Below are positions 51,908 through 60,228 of a stretch of 64,000 nucleotides of DNA, one piece after another. The notes under the pieces were generated by a model. That model did no database searches and was not told where the DNA came from. It was given only the letters and a program-made list of their open reading frames with translations. A program made the position numbers and the translations under genes. The DNA comes from Comamonas sp. lk. GTDB lineage: Bacteria > Pseudomonadota > Gammaproteobacteria > Burkholderiales > Burkholderiaceae_C. Position 1 is the stretch's first letter; every line of letters begins with the position of its first letter. The stretch lies in the NCBI RefSeq assembly GCF_900564145.1, contig NZ_UOOB01000001.1, positions 3,412,754-3,476,753 of the forward strand, written 5' to 3'.

Positions 51908-51983
51908 TCCTCAATAGCTCAGTTGGTAGAGCGCCGGACTGTTAATCCGTAGGTCCCTGGTTCGAGCCCAGGTTGAGGAGCCA
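51908..51983 (+). tRNA. tRNA-Asn (GTT), fourth of four
   Basis: Identical to the other copies. The 47-nt spacer before it is nearly the same as the previous spacer. The array ends at a strong terminator 6 bp downstream. Confidence 0.97.
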
Positions 51984-51988
51984 AACTA

Positions 51989-52020
51989 AAAAGCCTGTAT
52001 GCATGCATACAGGCTTTTTT
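51989..52020 (+). terminator. Intrinsic terminator of the tRNA-Asn array
   Basis: AAGCCTGTATGC and GCATACAGGCTT form a perfect palindrome followed by TTTT. Flanking A and T runs make it usable on both strands, so it may also end the small minus-strand gene at 52048. Confidence 0.92.
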
Positions 52021-52047
52021 CTTTTGGATCTCCATATCCATCAAAGA

Positions 52048-52368
52048 TCAGGCTGCCCGCACCATGCCAACCGAGCCACCCGAAGGACTGGGCGCCGGCT
52101 CCATAGCCACCGGCTTGGGTGCAACGGCTCCATGCACCGCTCGGCGGTGCATGAATTCAGGGACATGCTGCTCCCCTCGCTCCCAGGCCATCAGCTCATC
52201 TTCCAGACGGGCAGCACGCTCGGCGTACATTTCTGCCGACGACTGGTAGTACTCTGCGGCAATCGAATGCTCGAGCATGGCCATGCGCGCCTCCTGCAGG
52301 TAGGCACGCATGCGACGGATGTAACGCGGCTCGGCAAGGCTTCGACCAAAGATCCTGCTGAAAAACAT
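52048..52368 (-). CDS. Small hypothetical protein, 106 residues
   Basis: I do not recognise the family. The start at 52368 has an ideal AAGGAGGA site, which supports expression. The sequence has a basic N-terminus (FFSRIFGRSLAEPRYIRRMRAYL), a long helix rich in Ala, Glu and Tyr (ARMAMLEHSIAAEYYQSSAE then MYAERAARLEDELMAWERGE) that may form a coiled coil, and a Pro/Ala tail. No signal peptide or membrane segment. It sits between the tRNA array and aat and shares the bidirectional terminator. Confidence 0.7.
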   Translation of the reverse strand: MFFSRIFGRSLAEPRYIRRMRAYLQEARMAMLEHSIAAEYYQSSAEMYAERAARLEDELMAWERGEQHVPEFMHRRAVHGAVAPKPVAMEPAPSPSGGSVGMVRAA

Positions 52369-52570
52369 CGTTCATCCTCCTTAGCCAGAGGGCGAAGCGC
52401 ACGGATTGCCTTCGTCCCGTCCGTCACGGCTCGAGATTAAACGAGCAGCCCCTAAAGCTCTGTCCCATGAAAAGAGTTCAACGCGTAGGAGCCCGACCTA
52501 CTCTGATCAGCCGCACAATGGCTCAAAGCTCAAATTGACTTCGTATCGACCGATTGGCACATTTCCGTAC

Positions 52571-53317
52571 ATGTCGCACTCACTTCCCTGGCTGCAGCCG
52601 GAACAAGATTTCCCCCCAGTCGAAAGCACCTGGGGCGAGCAAGACCCCATTCCCGGCCTGCTGGCTGCGGGCGGCACGCTGGATGCCTCAAGGCTGCGTG
52701 CAGCTTATGGCCAAGGCATATTTCCCTGGTTCAGCGATGGGCAGCCCGTGCTGTGGTGGTCACCCAATCCGCGAATGGTTCTGACAACTGCGCAATTTCG
52801 CCTACACCGCAGCCTGCGCAAGACCTTGCAGAACTTCCGCCACTCAGCGCACTGCGAAATCCGCATAGACAGCGCTTTTTCCACGGTGATGCAGCACTGC
52901 GCCCAAACGCCGCGCACAGGACAAAACGGCACCTGGATTGTGCAAAGCATTGTGGATGCCTACACAGAGCTGCACCAACAAGGTGCCGCCCACAGTGTGG
53001 AAACCTGGGTCGACGGAGAACTGGTCGGCGGCCTGTATTGCGTGGCCCTGGGCCGAGCCGTCTTTGGCGAATCCATGTTTGCTCTGGCCTCGGATGCTTC
53101 AAAAATCGCCTTGTCGGCACTGGTTGCGCTGTGCCGGGCCCAGGGCGCACCGCAAATCGATTGCCAGCAGGCCACCGCCCACCTGTCATTCATGGGCGCC
53201 AGAGAAATTCCCCGCGCCCAATTTCTGAAGACGGTGAGCGAGCAGCGCGCGCAACCCGATATGCAGTGGAAATTCGCCCCCGTATACTGGGATCAACTAC
53301 TTTCGGACAGCCCCTGA
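52571..53317 (+). CDS. aat: Leucyl/phenylalanyl-tRNA-protein transferase
   Basis: The product has 248 residues from the ATG at 52571, beginning MSHSLPWLQPEQDFPP. Family landmarks are GLLAAGGTLDASRLRAAYGQGIFPWF (split by GQG), WWSPNPRMVL, THTAY-like TWIVQSIVDAYTELHQQG, HSVETWVDGELVGGLYCV and FGESMFALASDASK. Aat adds Leu or Phe to proteins starting with Lys or Arg and so marks them for ClpS/ClpAP. The bpt gene follows 30 bp later, so both N-degron transferases form one operon. The open frame continues upstream without similarity. Confidence 0.95.
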   Translation: MSHSLPWLQPEQDFPPVESTWGEQDPIPGLLAAGGTLDASRLRAAYGQGIFPWFSDGQPVLWWSPNPRMVLTTAQFRLHRSLRKTLQNFRHSAHCEIRIDSAFSTVMQHCAQTPRTGQNGTWIVQSIVDAYTELHQQGAAHSVETWVDGELVGGLYCVALGRAVFGESMFALASDASKIALSALVALCRAQGAPQIDCQQATAHLSFMGAREIPRAQFLKTVSEQRAQPDMQWKFAPVYWDQLLSDSP

Positions 53318-53347
53318 CCAGGGATAGCCTCTGGCCGCCGCCTGACC

Positions 53348-54088
53348 ATGACGCATCCAAACGATCTGCCCCTGCACGCCCTGCAGTTCTACGCCACTGC
53401 AGCCTACCCCTGCAGCTATCTGCCGGGGCGGCTGGCCCGCTCTCAAGTGGCAACGCCCAGCCATCTGATTCAGAACACGGCCTATTCCGAGCTGGTGAGC
53501 CTGGGCTTCAGGCGCAGCGGCATGTTCACCTATAGACCCTATTGCGATGGCTGCCAGGCCTGCGTCCCCCTGCGCATACGCGTGCAGGAGTTTGTGCCCA
53601 GCCGCAGCCAGCGACGGGCAGCCAAACTGCATGGAAACCTGATCACCTCCATTCAGCGCCTGCACTACTCGGACGAGCATTACCAGCTTTATCTGCGCTA
53701 TCAGCAGCACCGCCATAGCGGTGGCGGCATGGACCATGACAGCGTGGATCAATACACCCAGTTTCTGCTGCAAAGCCGCGTCAACTCACGACTGCTGGAA
53801 TTTCGCGAACCGACCAGCGATGGCAGCACTGGCGCACTGAAGATGATCTCGATTCTGGATGTACTGGAAGACGGCCTGTCTGCCGTCTATACCTTTTACG
53901 ACCCGGACGATCACGCCAGCTACGGCACTTTCAATGTGCTGTGGCAAATCGATCAGGCCCGCGCCATGAACCTGCCCTATGTGTATCTGGGCTACTGGAT
54001 TGGAGACAGCCCCAAGATGAATTACAAGGCCAAGTTTCTGCCGCACGAGGTGCGCATTCACGAAAAATGGGAGCGCGTGGACCGCTGA
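53348..54088 (+). CDS. bpt: Aspartate/glutamate leucyltransferase (bacterial ATE1 homologue)
   Basis: The product has 246 residues. The N-terminal cysteine motif of the family is present: [14 protein letters not shown] and [16 protein letters not shown]. The C-terminal part shows [21 protein letters not shown] and [18 protein letters not shown]. Bpt adds Leu to proteins with N-terminal Asp or Glu. With aat upstream it gives a complete pair of N-degron transferases. Standard length, and an intact gene. Confidence 0.95.
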   Translation: MTHPNDLPLHALQFYATAAYPCSYLPGRLARSQVATPSHLIQNTAYSELVSLGFRRSGMFTYRPYCDGCQACVPLRIRVQEFVPSRSQRRAAKLHGNLITSIQRLHYSDEHYQLYLRYQQHRHSGGGMDHDSVDQYTQFLLQSRVNSRLLEFREPTSDGSTGALKMISILDVLEDGLSAVYTFYDPDDHASYGTFNVLWQIDQARAMNLPYVYLGYWIGDSPKMNYKAKFLPHEVRIHEKWERVDR

Positions 54089-54183
54089 ACTTGCCGCCCA
54101 CAGCGCTCAAAGGCGAAACAACGCTGCTTTGAGCTCGCATCTATACGGAGATAGCATGGTCTCGCGCGGTTTGCACCGCTAGA

Positions 54184-55035
54184 ATGCCTCATCCCGAAAT
54201 GCACCCCCACGGTATGAAAAAAGAAGATCTGTCGACTTCCGCAAAGCCCAGCGTTCAGGTTCTGGAACGCATGTTCACGTTGATCGACGTGTTGGCCTCG
54301 CGTGAGGAAGCGGTATCTCTGAAGGAGATCAGCGAGCGCACAGGCCTGCACCCCTCCACCACGCACCGCATTCTCAATGATCTGGCCATGGGCCGGTTTG
54401 TGGACCGCCCCGAGTCGGGCAGTTACCGCCTGGGCATGCGTTTTCTGGAACTGGGTAATCTGGTCAAGGCCCGCCTGAACGTGCGCGAAGTGGCCCTGAC
54501 ACCCATGCGCCAGCTGTACAAGCAGATCCAGCAGCCCATCAGCCTCTCGGTACGCCAGGGCGATGAAATTGTGTATGTGGAGCGCGCCTACAGCGAACGC
54601 TCCGGCATGCAGGTGGTGCGCGCCATTGGCGGCCATGCGCCGCTGCACCTGACCTCCAACGGCAAGCTGTTCCTGGCTGCCGATGATTCCCAGCAAGTGC
54701 GCGCCTACGCCACACGCACCGGCCTGCCCGGCAAAACCCATTTCAGCATCACCCAGCTCAACAGCCTCGAACATGAACTGGAAAAAGTGCGCCAATACGG
54801 CATTGCCCGCGATAACGAAGAGCTGGAGCTGGGCGTGCGCTGCATGGCTGCAGGCATTTATGACGACCAAAGCAAGCTGATTGCCGGCCTATCCATTTCC
54901 GCGCCGGCAGACCGCCTGGATGAAGCCTGGGCTCCCAGACTGCAAGCCACCGTACAGGAAATTTCCCTGTCACTGGGCTTTAGCGGCACCCACCCCGCCG
55001 CACAGACCGGCGGCGCTTACGCACGCCACCCCTGA
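54184..55035 (+). CDS. IclR family transcriptional regulator
   Basis: The product has up to 283 residues. An N-terminal winged helix-turn-helix covers about residues 22-85 (SVQVLERMFTLIDVLAS, LKEISERTGLHPSTTHRIL, YRLGMRFLELG), and an IclR effector domain follows (QQPISLSVRQGDEIVYVERA, GGHAPLHLTSNGKLFLA, GVRCMAAGIYD). No target operon is adjacent, because the next genes are convergent. The start is unsure: 54184, 54199 and 54214 are all in-frame ATGs without a clear ribosome-binding site; MKKEDL at 54214 gives the usual family length. Confidence 0.9.
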   Translation: MPHPEMHPHGMKKEDLSTSAKPSVQVLERMFTLIDVLASREEAVSLKEISERTGLHPSTTHRILNDLAMGRFVDRPESGSYRLGMRFLELGNLVKARLNVREVALTPMRQLYKQIQQPISLSVRQGDEIVYVERAYSERSGMQVVRAIGGHAPLHLTSNGKLFLAADDSQQVRAYATRTGLPGKTHFSITQLNSLEHELEKVRQYGIARDNEELELGVRCMAAGIYDDQSKLIAGLSISAPADRLDEAWAPRLQATVQEISLSLGFSGTHPAAQTGGAYARHP

Positions 55036-55054
55036 TCAAAGCACTCATAGCAAC

Positions 55055-55089
55055 AAAAAAGAGCAGCCCGATGGCTGCTCTTTTTTTTT
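55055..55089. terminator. Bidirectional intrinsic terminator between iclR-type gene and cytochrome gene
   Basis: AAAAGAGCAGCC, loop CGAT, GGCTGCTCTTTT, with A- and T-runs on both sides. It serves the regulator gene on the plus strand and can serve the cytochrome c gene on the minus strand. Confidence 0.88.
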
Positions 55090-55180
55090 AACCAATTTAC
55101 CTGCTGCACATTCCGATTGAGCCTCGCACCTACGGCGATGAAGACTGAATAGACGGCTGGCCGGCAGGACCACAATGCAT

Positions 55181-55579
55181 TCAATGCGGGGGCGCTCCAG
55201 ATGCGCGGCATTCCGGTGAATCATTGGCGTGCTTGAGGTAGGCAATCAGGTCGCTGCGCTCCTTGGAATCCGGGATTCCGTCGTAAGTCATCGTTGTGCC
55301 TGGAAGCACCTTCATGGGCTGGGCCAGAAAGCGGTCCAGTGTTTTTTCATCCCAGGTAAGACCGGAGTTTTTCATGGCAGCTGAGTAAGCAAAGCCGGGC
55401 ACCGTACCCGCGCGCCTACCCAACAGGCCACAATGGTGTGGACCCACCCGGTCGTAAGCCAGCGCATGGCAGGCTGCGCAACGGGCGTAGACCTGCTCGC
55501 CCGACAGCTTATCTTGGGCTGCATGCGCTATCACGGCGAAGGACAGCACACCTAACAAGCACCACGGTGTGACGCTCAT
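55181..55579 (-). CDS. Class I cytochrome c
   Basis: The product has 132 residues. Residues 1-20 are a signal peptide (MSVTPWCLLGVLSFAVIAHA). The heme site is CAACH (about residues 34-38) and the distal Met is in GTTMTYDGIPD, typical of soluble cytochrome c550/c552-like electron carriers in the periplasm. Its ATG overlaps the stop of the ferritin-like gene (ATGA at 55579-55576), so it is co-translated with it. Partner oxidase or reductase unknown. Confidence 0.88.
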   Translation of the reverse strand: MSVTPWCLLGVLSFAVIAHAAQDKLSGEQVYARCAACHALAYDRVGPHHCGLLGRRAGTVPGFAYSAAMKNSGLTWDEKTLDRFLAQPMKVLPGTTMTYDGIPDSKERSDLIAYLKHANDSPECRASGAPPH

Positions 55580-56145
55580 GATACGAACGCCACAGGGACC
55601 GGCACTTCGCCCACCGCTTGGCGCAGCACGGCCCAGTGCATGGCCTCATCACCCAGAATACTGGCGGCAGCCTTGGACAGCTCTCGATTGCCGAATAAAG
55701 GGATAGCTCCCAGATAAGCACTGACAGCCCCCTGCTCCAGACGCGCGGCAAAGCGCAGCACATCCTCCTGCGATTTCAGCTGGTTCACCGGGAAGTTGTA
55801 AGCAGTTTTCGGGAGGACCGGTTTCCCACCCAATTTTTCAATCGTCTTTGCCAACAACTTGGCATGCGCTTTGTGATGGCCTTGAAAAGTCACAGCCAGA
55901 TCCAGCACCGGTGCTTGCAGCAGCTTGCTCTCAGCTCCCAGCTGATAAGCAGCGATGGCCTCCAGTTCAGCGCCCAGAGCAGTATTCAGGATTTGCGTGT
56001 CCTGTGTTTTCCCATCGCCGGACTTGGCCGCCAGAGCCTCACGGCCAGCCAATAGTGCAACAGCCGCCCCGGAAAGCAGCAGCCCAGACTGGCCAAGAAA
56101 GAGGCGACGCGCCTCTTGTGGGTGAGTGATATGTAAGAACGACAT
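55576..56145 (-). CDS. Exported ferritin-like domain protein
   Basis: The product has 189 residues from the ATG at 56145, after AAGGAG. The N-terminus has RRLFLGQSGLLLSGAAVALLAG, a twin-arginine-type signal (RRxFL). The mature part has four helices with di-iron-like residues: NTALGAELEAIAAYQLG, FQGHHKAHAKLLAKTIEKLGG, ARLEQGAVSAYLGAIPLF and LGDEAMHWAVLRQ. This is the Rds1/ferritin-like (DUF4439-type) pattern. It is the first gene of a pair with cytochrome c and is divergent from an ECF sigma gene, which suggests the sigma factor controls it. Confidence 0.82.
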   Translation of the reverse strand: MSFLHITHPQEARRLFLGQSGLLLSGAAVALLAGREALAAKSGDGKTQDTQILNTALGAELEAIAAYQLGAESKLLQAPVLDLAVTFQGHHKAHAKLLAKTIEKLGGKPVLPKTAYNFPVNQLKSQEDVLRFAARLEQGAVSAYLGAIPLFGNRELSKAAASILGDEAMHWAVLRQAVGEVPVPVAFVS

Positions 56146-56335
56146 GAGGCACTCCTTCGTGGGTGACGAGGCCTGCGTTGGCCACCCGGAAATTCGGCGC
56201 CCAAGGCAAGCACTCATCCATTGGATGGATGGCCGCATCGCCATGTTCCGCCCCTGCCGGCAACAGGGGCGGCTATCAGATCATCACGGGAACGCTTGGC
56301 GTGAGTACACCATCCAATGGTCATAGGAGGCGTAC
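56146..56335. promoter_or_regulatory. Divergent promoter region of the ECF sigma / ferritin-like pair, with palindrome
   Basis: The 190-bp region contains CCGCCCCTG (56248-56256) and CAGGGGCGG (56264-56272), a perfect 9-bp inverted repeat with a 7-nt spacer. GGGAAC at about 56288 resembles an ECF -35, but I could not find a firm -10. The palindrome may be an operator or the end of a leader RNA. Confidence 0.4.
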
Positions 56336-57031
56336 ATGCCGCACACCCCACCTTCGAGCCACCGCCCTGCGACTGCCGATGCGTCAGATTTGGAGCTGAC
56401 TTTTCGGGCGATCAGTGGTGACGAGGTGGCCTTCGAGGCCATCATGCGGCGCCACAATCGCCTGCTGTTTCGCACTGCGCGAGCCATTTTGAAAAGTGAT
56501 ATGGATGCCGAAGATGCAGTGCAGCAGGCGTATTTGCAGGCTTGGCAGGCTTTAGGTGATTTCAGGGCAGATGCCAAGTTGTCGACATGGCTGGTGCGCA
56601 TTGTGGTCAACGAAGCGTTAGGACAGCTGAGACGCCGTCAGCTGAAGATCGTGCCGCTGGAGTCCGCACTGGCATCGACGGAAGCCATGGATTCCGACTG
56701 GCAGCAAGACGATATGGAGCGCAGCCCCGACCGCGCAGCCATGCGTTCGGAGTTGCGTCAGATCATGGAAGCACGCATTGACATGCTGCCCACCGACTTC
56801 CGCCGGGTTTTCATGTTGCGCGGCGTGGAAGAGATGAGCGTGGAGGAGGTATCGCAGATACTGGAAATCCCAGAAGCCACAGTGCGCACACGCTTTTTTC
56901 GCGCTCGCAGCATGCTCCGTGAAGGACTCTCACAAGACCTGGACATGGCCCTCAGTGATGCATTCACCTTCGATGGAGAGCGCTGCAATCGCATCGTGTC
57001 ACTGGTTCTGGCGCACCTATCGCCGCGCTAG
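56336..57031 (+). CDS. ECF-type RNA polymerase sigma factor
   Basis: The product has 231 residues and AGGAGG 6 nt before the ATG. Region 2 is AFEAIMRRHNRLLFRTARAI, DAEDAVQQAYLQAW and STWLVRIVVNEAL; region 4 is LPTDFRRVFMLRGVEEMSVE, then EVSQILEIPEATVRTRFFRARSML split over the helix-turn-helix. A 25-residue C-terminal tail (FDGERCNRIVSLVLAHL) ends it. No anti-sigma gene is next to it; the divergent pair encodes a ferritin-like protein and a cytochrome c, a plausible regulon linked to envelope oxidative or metal stress (inference). Confidence 0.92.
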   Translation: MPHTPPSSHRPATADASDLELTFRAISGDEVAFEAIMRRHNRLLFRTARAILKSDMDAEDAVQQAYLQAWQALGDFRADAKLSTWLVRIVVNEALGQLRRRQLKIVPLESALASTEAMDSDWQQDDMERSPDRAAMRSELRQIMEARIDMLPTDFRRVFMLRGVEEMSVEEVSQILEIPEATVRTRFFRARSMLREGLSQDLDMALSDAFTFDGERCNRIVSLVLAHLSPR

Positions 57032-57134
57032 GCATGCCCGCTTGCAATGTCTTCGCAAAAGGCAATCAAGACGGCCTGCACCGGCACCCATCACTCGCCA
57101 TTTTTTGGATTATTTTTGCCTATAGCCCTTATCA

Positions 57135-57164
57135 GAGAAGCGCAGAAAGCTACAAAATCAATAG
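57135..57164 (+). repeat. Short intergenic repeat (copy F)
   Basis: Reads AGAAGCGCAGAAAGCTACAA, then AATCAATAG, between the convergent sigma factor and PBP7-type genes. Confidence 0.6.
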
Positions 57165-57174
57165 TATTTAAGCG

Positions 57175-57200
57175 AAAAAACGCCACCCGAAGGTGGCGTT
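57175..57200 (-). terminator. Intrinsic terminator of the PBP7-type gene
   Basis: AACGCCACC, loop TTCG on the minus strand, GGTGGCGTT, then TTTT. It lies 24 bp after the stop codon at 57224. Confidence 0.85.
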
Positions 57201-57223
57201 TGGGTATTTGGAAGATGTGTCAA

Positions 57224-58471
57224 TCAACCTTTGACACGCCCCAGCATGGCGGTGCTGGTGCTGCCGCCATTGCTCTCGACCCAATGGCGCACCCGCTCGG
57301 CATCGGCCAGACGGCTGAATTTTCCGGCTGAATCCAGGAACACCATGATGAGCTTGCGGCCGGCCACATGCGCTTGCATGACCAGGCAACGACCGGCCTC
57401 GGAGATATAACCCGTTTTTTGCAGACCGATATCCCAGTGATCGCTCTTGACCAGACGGTTGGTATTGTTGAACTGCAGCGTGCGGCGACCCACAGCCACT
57501 TCATAGCCGGGCGAGGTGCTGTATTCGCGCACCAGAGGATCGCCGTGGGCCACGCCTACCAGCATTGCCAGATCGCGCGCACTGGACTGATTGCTGCTGG
57601 ACAAGCCTGTGGGCTCCACATAGCGGGTGTCCTTCATGCCCAGTTGGCGGGCTTTGCTGTTCATCAGCTGCACAAACTGCGACAAGCCGCCAGGATAGGT
57701 GCGACCCAGGGCATGGGCGGCGCGGTTTTCGCTGGACATCAAGGCCAGATGCAGCATCTCGCCGCGCGTCAGCGTGGTACCCACACGCAGGCGCGAGCTG
57801 CTGTTTTTCTCGGTGTCCACATCATCTTGGGTGATGGTGATCATCTCATCCATGGGCAAACGTGCCTGAGAGATCAGCAGACCCGTCATCAGCTTGGTCA
57901 GCGAAGCAATGGGCAGCACTGCCTGATCGTTTTTGCTGAGCAGGACTTCATGGGTATCCTGATCCACCACATAGGCCACGCTGCTTTGCAGATCCAGCGG
58001 GTCGTTGACGGAATGCAGACCGGCCATCTGGCCATAAGAGAGTCGAGCCGGCTCGTAAGCTGCCGCGGCTGCAGCAGCCACTACAGCAGCACGTGCGGGC
58101 GCCGCAATGCCTCTGGCGACACGGGTCTTGCCAGCGGATTTTTCAGCCTTGGCCAGTTCACGCCGCTCGGCCTTGCTGAGATTCTTGCCTGCCTTGGCCG
58201 TTTTGGTATCTGCCTTATCGCTCTTGCCCCGGGCAGCCTTGTCCGATTTTTCCGCCTTGGCGCTTTTGCCAGACTTGATTTCGGCCACTACGCGGGTTTT
58301 GCCCGCGGGTGCTTTGGCACCTTTTTTGGTAGACACCTCGGCAGCAGGCTTTTTGACCTCTTTTTTGGAGCTTGCCGCATGCGAAAGCGGTGCCGCCAAC
58401 GCGCAGCTGAGCAAGGCCAGCGACATCACCTGGGTGAGTCTTGCAAGGCGGAAAGGGCGAAGCAGCGGCAT
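57224..58471 (-). CDS. pbpG: D-alanyl-D-alanine endopeptidase (PBP7/8 type, peptidase S11)
   Basis: The product has 415 residues with GGAG before the ATG at 58471. Residues 1-32 are a signal peptide. A Lys/Ala-rich low-complexity linker covers about 33-135 (repeats of KSAKAEKSDKAARGK type), longer than in E. coli PBP7 (about 310 aa in total). The peptidase domain holds SLTKLMTG (SxxK), SSEN (SxN) and KTGYISEAG (KTG), so it should be active on murein cross-links in the periplasm. The basic linker may bind teichuronic or lipopolysaccharide phosphate or simply span the periplasm. Confidence 0.9.
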   Translation of the reverse strand: MPLLRPFRLARLTQVMSLALLSCALAAPLSHAASSKKEVKKPAAEVSTKKGAKAPAGKTRVVAEIKSGKSAKAEKSDKAARGKSDKADTKTAKAGKNLSKAERRELAKAEKSAGKTRVARGIAAPARAAVVAAAAAAAYEPARLSYGQMAGLHSVNDPLDLQSSVAYVVDQDTHEVLLSKNDQAVLPIASLTKLMTGLLISQARLPMDEMITITQDDVDTEKNSSSRLRVGTTLTRGEMLHLALMSSENRAAHALGRTYPGGLSQFVQLMNSKARQLGMKDTRYVEPTGLSSSNQSSARDLAMLVGVAHGDPLVREYSTSPGYEVAVGRRTLQFNNTNRLVKSDHWDIGLQKTGYISEAGRCLVMQAHVAGRKLIMVFLDSAGKFSRLADAERVRHWVESNGGSTSTAMLGRVKG

Positions 58472-58512
58472 GCGATACTCCAGACAACAAGATGTTAGGA
58501 TTTATTTCAATC

Positions 58513-58550
58513 AAAAAAGTTGTGCAGCGACAAGCACTTACACAACTTTT
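58513..58550 (-). terminator. Intrinsic terminator of leuA (type 1)
   Basis: AAAAGTTGTG and CACAACTTTT flank a 16-nt loop; on the minus strand TT follows to give six T. It lies 34 bp after the stop at 58584. Confidence 0.7.
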
Positions 58551-58583
58551 CCGATAATCTGAGTGAAATTATAAATCCAGTGT

Positions 58584-60122
58584 TCAACCTTGTGCTGCTA
58601 CAACCTCTTTATTGCTATGCAATTTGTTCAAAGCACTGAGGTAAGCCTTCGCTGAAGCCACCACGATATCGGGGTCTGCACCCACTCCGTTGACCACCCG
58701 GCCGTTGCGCTGCAGGCGCACCGTCACCTCGCCCTGGCTCTCGGTCGAGCCGCTGATGGCATTGACGGAATACAGCACCATTTCCGCACCGCTTTGCACC
58801 TGGGTTTCGATGGCTTTGAAAGAAGCATCCACCGGGCCGTTGCCGTCCGATTCGGCCTTGACTTCCTTGCCTTCCTTGCTGAATACCACGACCGCATGTG
58901 GGCGCTCACCGGTTTCACTTTGCTGCGCCAGAGAAACAAACTGGAACGGATCTTCCTGGTGCGAGCTTCCCTGCACGCTCACCAGCGCCAGAATGTCCTC
59001 GTCAAAGATTTCACTCTTGCGGTCGGCCAGCTCCTTGAAGCTGGTGAAAGCCTGGTTGATGGCGGCCTCGCTATCGAGCTCCACTCCCAGCTCCTGCAGG
59101 CGCTGCTTGAAGGCATTGCGGCCGCTGAGCTTACCCAGCACGATCTTGTTGGCAGCCCAGCCCACATCTTCGGCGCGCATGATTTCATAGGTATCGCGGG
59201 CCTTCAATACGCCATCCTGGTGAATGCCGGACGCGTGAGCGAAGGCATTGGCACCCACTACCGCCTTGTTGGGCTGCACCACAAAGCCGGTGGTCTGGCT
59301 GACCAGGCGGCTGGCGGCCACGATGTGCTGGGTATCAATGTTGACATCCAGGCCGAAATAATCCTTGCGGGTCTTGATGGCCATCACCACCTCTTCCAGC
59401 GAGCAGTTGCCAGCGCGCTCGCCAAGGCCGTTGATGGTGCACTCGATCTGGCGCGCACCGCCGATCTTCACGCCGGCCAGCGAGTTGGCCACCGCCATGC
59501 CCAGATCGTTGTGGCAGTGCACCGACCACACGGCCTTGTCGCTATTGGGCACGCGCTCACGCAGATTCTTGATGAAGTTGCCATACAGCTCTGGAATGGC
59601 ATAGCCCACGGTGTCTGGCACATTGATGGTGGTAGCACCTTCGGCAATCACGGCTTCAATCACACGGGCCAGAAAATCGGGCTCGCTGCGGTAGCCGTCT
59701 TCGGCGCTGAATTCGATGTCATCAATCAGATTGCGCCCAAAGCGCACCGCCTGCTTGGCCGGCTCCAGCACCTGCTCGGGCGTCATGCGCAGCTTTTTCT
59801 CCATATGCAGTGGGCTGGTGGCGATAAAGGTGTGAATACGACCGCGATTGGCCTCCTTGAGCGCCTCGGCCGAGCGCGCGATGTCACGATCATTGGCACG
59901 CGAAAGCGAGCAGATGGTCGAATCCTTGATCGCCCGCGCAATGGCCTGAATCGACTCAAACTCCCCGTTGGACGCCGCAGCAAAGCCCGCCTCGATCACA
60001 TCCACCCTCAGCCGCTCCAGCTGGCGCGCAATGCGCAGCTTTTCATCACGCGTCATGGAGGCGCCAGGCGACTGTTCGCCATCGCGCAAAGTGGTGTCAA
60101 AAATGATGAGTTGATCGGACAT
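58584..60122 (-). CDS. leuA: 2-isopropylmalate synthase, type 1
   Basis: The product has 512 residues. It starts [23 protein letters not shown], with the catalytic Arg-Asp (LRDGEQ) and metal-binding [16 protein letters not shown]. It continues through [29 protein letters not shown] and the C-terminal leucine-sensing domain ([32 protein letters not shown]). It condenses acetyl-CoA with 2-oxoisovalerate, the first step of leucine synthesis. It follows a type 2 leuA on the same strand, separated by a terminator, so it is expressed separately. A citramalate-synthase role is not excluded, but the sequence is classical LeuA. Confidence 0.93.
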   Translation of the reverse strand: MSDQLIIFDTTLRDGEQSPGASMTRDEKLRIARQLERLRVDVIEAGFAAASNGEFESIQAIARAIKDSTICSLSRANDRDIARSAEALKEANRGRIHTFIATSPLHMEKKLRMTPEQVLEPAKQAVRFGRNLIDDIEFSAEDGYRSEPDFLARVIEAVIAEGATTINVPDTVGYAIPELYGNFIKNLRERVPNSDKAVWSVHCHNDLGMAVANSLAGVKIGGARQIECTINGLGERAGNCSLEEVVMAIKTRKDYFGLDVNIDTQHIVAASRLVSQTTGFVVQPNKAVVGANAFAHASGIHQDGVLKARDTYEIMRAEDVGWAANKIVLGKLSGRNAFKQRLQELGVELDSEAAINQAFTSFKELADRKSEIFDEDILALVSVQGSSHQEDPFQFVSLAQQSETGERPHAVVVFSKEGKEVKAESDGNGPVDASFKAIETQVQSGAEMVLYSVNAISGSTESQGEVTVRLQRNGRVVNGVGADPDIVVASAKAYLSALNKLHSNKEVVAAQG

Positions 60123-60183
60123 GGTGGGGTCTCTTTGGATTGATGGCGCGGGTCAGCGCCGGTTGTAATGAAGAATCGCCGAT

Positions 60184-60217
60184 AAAAAAGCCGGTGCGCT
60201 TTTGACGACACCGGCTT
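60184..60217 (-). terminator. Intrinsic terminator after leuA (type 2)
   Basis: AAGCCGGTG and CACCGGCTT with a 12-nt loop are followed by TTTTTT on the minus strand. It separates the two leuA genes. Confidence 0.82.
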
Positions 60218-60228
60218 GCATGGAAAAC

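Noticed and set aside
51540..51983. Four evenly spaced identical units that could look like a CRISPR array
   Set aside because: The 76-nt repeats fold as tRNA-Asn with CCA ends, and the spacers are similar to each other.
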